From the NCBI RefSeq assembly GCF_014645795.1, contig NZ_BMMK01000015.1:95476-159475 (forward strand): a DNA stretch of 64,000 nt, given 5' to 3'. Made by a program: the position numbers and the translations under genes. Under the pieces are notes generated by a model, which made no database searches, was not told the origin of the DNA, and saw only the letters and a list, made by a program, of their open reading frames with translations. Positions 63,001-64,000 of this stretch are shown piece after piece. This DNA comes from Longimycelium tulufanense. GTDB taxonomy: Bacteria > Actinomycetota > Actinomycetes > Mycobacteriales > Pseudonocardiaceae. Every line of letters starts with the position of its first letter. The stretch's first letter is position 1.

Positions 63001-64000
63001 AAGTCGGTGGCGGGATCCAGTGACGGCCGCTCCCTCGGACTCACCGCACCCCGGGCGGCGGGCCAACGGCTGGCGTTGGAGCGGGCGTACGGGCTGGCCG
63101 GCGTCTCTCCCGCCCAGGTCGGACTCATCGAGGCACACGGCACCGGGACCGCGGTCGGGGACCGTACCGAGCTGACCACCCTGACCGAGACCTTCACCGC
63201 CGCGGGCGCCCGGCCGGGCAGCATCGCGCTCGGCTCGGTGAAATCGCAGATCGGCCACACCAAGTGCGCCGCCGGACTGGCTGGGCTGATCAAGACCGCC
63301 TACGCCCTGCACACCGGGATCCGGCCCGCCACCCTGCACCTGCGCAAGCCCATCGCCGCCTGGTCTGCGGGCACCAGCCCGTTCAGCTTCGACCGGGCCG
63401 CCCGGCCGTGGCCGGTGCCGCCCGGTGAGCGGTTCGCCGGAGTGAGCGCCTTCGGCTTCGGCGGTGCCAACTTCCACGCGGTGCTCGCCGGCTACGACGG
63501 CGCCCCGGAGCCGGTCTCCGGGCTTGCCGAGTGGCCCGCCGAGTTGTTCCTCATCCGGGGGACCGACCGTGCGGCCGCACACGCGGAACTGGACCGGATC
63601 GGCGACCTGCTCTCGCGGGGCGAGCCACGCCTGCGCGACCTCGCCCGGACGTCCGGCAACGGCCAGGGGCCGGTCCAGGTCGCGATCGTGGCCACCGGTT
63701 CCGCCGACCTGGCGGACAAGCTCGCCGCCGCCCGCGAGTTCCGTAGGGCCCCCGGGGTGTTCCCCGCCCTGGACGGTGCGCGCGGGAAGGTCGCGTTCCT
63801 GTATCCCGGGCAGGGCAGCCAGCGGCCGGGCATGCTGCGGGAGCTCTTCCTGGCCTTCCCCCGGTTGCAGCGGTTCCTTCGCCTGGCCGGCGGTCGGTAT
63901 GCCGACGTGATGTTCCCGCCCGCCGCGTTCACCCAGCAGGAGATCCAACAGCAGCGTGCGGCCGTCACCGACACCCGGGCGGCCCAGCCGGCCCTGGGCA
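60052..64000 (+). CDS. Multidomain synthase: tandem NMO-like flavin domains, KS, AT (partial)
   Basis: First 1316 codons of a giant polyketide or polyunsaturated-fatty-acid-type synthase, open to the window edge. Domain order: nitronate monooxygenase-like domain 1 (about 30-280), domain 2 (about 338-590), ketosynthase (about 705-1120) and the start of an acyltransferase (about 1245 on, FLYPGQGSQRPGM). The KS triad is complete: Cys894 (DAACAAS), His1029 (EAHGTGT), His1069 (GHTKCAAG). NMO domain 2 has the usual catalytic His475 in ECGGHVGP; domain 1 has Arg157 at that position (EAGGRVGE) and is probably inactive. NMO-like domains act as enoyl reductases in PfaD-type synthases. ATG 60052 lacks a clear ribosome-binding site; later GTG codons are possible. 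Confidence 0.85.
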   Translation, partial: MNQQLDDMSGASVIADTANPAEAGDGPVVPTRDQVVGVTPFGRPAARLTVAVARAGGLGVLDLGRDRERALAALDEVTGWWGGPFGVRVPAGCDVRPEELPPAVDTILVDAPAFATALPYGRGRRLWAEVVDLAEAYAALRQGAHGLIARGCEAGGRVGELTTFVLLQQLLSDRRLRVPVWAAGGIGLHTAAAAIVGGAAGVVLDAQLALVRETDLPAELGAALEAMDGRETRLVAGHRVYTRPDLPRFDPAETVRRIGAVDLRTQLVPVGQDGALAGPLAARYHTAGGVVQAVREQLSTHLLAALRAQPLAPREHLPGVPAADGLSGEGTLRDAGNAARYPVIQGPMTRVSDRAAFAAAVAQDGSLPLLALALMSGQEVRQLLADTADRLGDRPWGVGVLGFAPPEIREAQLAVVREFRPPYALIAGGLPAQAASLEAAGTSTYLHVPTPGLLVRFLRRGARKFVFEGRECGGHVGPLASFPLWETQLAGLLEFTEHHPEAATELSVAFAGGIHDARSAAMVAALAGPLAERGADIRILMGTAYLFTDEAVAAGAIQPGFQRAAVQCDRTVLLQTSPGHATRCAHSPYVDEFAATRRELEESGTSRQDMWVRLEKLNLGRLRIASKGLRRQGDRLLAVDDEEQRREGLFMIGQVAALRSATTSIASLHEQVTAGATRFLAARAAHLGIDLARTGVANGPGRDTRPLDIAIVGIGCVYPWARNADEFWANIVGGVDAVTEVPAERWDPEVYYDPAGVPGEKTPSKWGGFLPDVPFDALAYGIPPNSLGSIEPIQLLALDVASRALADAGYADRPFDRSRTAVFFGAEAGTDLSAAYSTRALLPQYFGAVPAELDQRLPRLTEDSFPGVLTNVIAGRIANRLNLGGANYTVDAACAASLAALDAACKELTAGTSDMVLCGGADLHNSIHDYLLFASVHALSPSGRCAAFDADGDGITLGEGVACVVLKRLADAERDGDRVYAVIKSVAGSSDGRSLGLTAPRAAGQRLALERAYGLAGVSPAQVGLIEAHGTGTAVGDRTELTTLTETFTAAGARPGSIALGSVKSQIGHTKCAAGLAGLIKTAYALHTGIRPATLHLRKPIAAWSAGTSPFSFDRAARPWPVPPGERFAGVSAFGFGGANFHAVLAGYDGAPEPVSGLAEWPAELFLIRGTDRAAAHAELDRIGDLLSRGEPRLRDLARTSGNGQGPVQVAIVATGSADLADKLAAAREFRRAPGVFPALDGARGKVAFLYPGQGSQRPGMLRELFLAFPRLQRFLRLAGGRYADVMFPPAAFTQQEIQQQRAAVTDTRAAQPALG

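Noticed and set aside
61387..63948. Long minus-strand open frame (over 850 codons) opposite the large synthase
   Set aside because: Composition artefact of high-GC coding DNA; no start signals or protein motifs, while the plus strand carries complete KS and NMO motifs.
1..64000. CRISPR arrays, tRNA or rRNA genes
   Set aside because: No regularly spaced direct repeats, and no tRNA or rRNA conserved segments were seen by eye; a covariance-model scan would be needed for certainty.

Overview
High-GC actinomycete DNA. Heterodimeric crtYc/crtYd carotenoid genes, a complete mce operon, PucR-type regulators, an F420-type DDN protein and DUF6292/DUF6801-like proteins together suggest a Pseudonocardiales (Pseudonocardiaceae-like) chromosome. 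This is an inference from gene content; no rRNA or other taxonomic marker is present.

Layout. 1-2434 (minus): end of a carotenoid operon (crtYc-crtYd-crtT-crtU). 2549-12876: loosely packed accessory DNA with a PepSY lipoprotein, an ABC-F relic, a PucR regulator, an orphan substrate-binding lipoprotein, a 5'-truncated TnpB behind a truncated secreted-protein gene, a CapA-like lipoprotein and a HAD hydrolase. 12877-16905: an amidohydrolase/small protein/Rieske/MDR dehydrogenase set facing an HxlR regulator across an array of GATAGCT operator-like repeats. 17281-23653: copper-handling cluster (SafE-like membrane protein with cupredoxin tail, two CopZ-like chaperones, CopA, two CsoR-family regulators and CsoR-like boxes). 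23995-39040: mixed region rich in broken genes (DrrA-, MFS-, alpha/beta hydrolase-, AMP-ligase- and TerB-like relics) among intact genes for an NCS1 permease, M28 peptidase, TrxR-like flavoprotein, crotonase, DDN protein, atypical winged-helix regulator, acyl-CoA desaturase and a DUF6292-like protein. 39099-54940: divergent PucR regulator, two exported proteins, then a tightly overlapping mce transporter operon (ATPase, YrbEA/B, MceA-F, two Mce-associated proteins) closed by an 18-bp perfect hairpin; a convergent exported paralog lies beyond it. 55613-58794: an inactive-looking trypsin-like protein and a two-gene minus-strand operon: a cyclodipeptide synthase and a cytochrome P450 that closely resembles mycobacterial CYP121. 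59085-59808: transposase relics. 60052-64000: start of a very large multidomain synthase with two nitronate-monooxygenase-like domains, a ketosynthase and the start of an acyltransferase, cut by the window edge.

How genes work together. The mce genes should form one lipid-importing ABC complex, probably controlled by the divergent PucR protein through inverted repeats at 40769-40809. The copper genes form an export/chaperone/sensor module. The CDPS-P450 pair should make and oxidise a cyclodipeptide, by analogy with mycocyclosin. The terminal synthase probably opens a separate polyketide or fatty-acid gene cluster.

Most notable: the CYP121/CDPS pair with changed substrate-contact residues, the tandem flavin-domain synthase with one degenerate catalytic site, the paired inverted repeats before the mce operon, the HxlR operator array, and the unusually high density of decayed genes.
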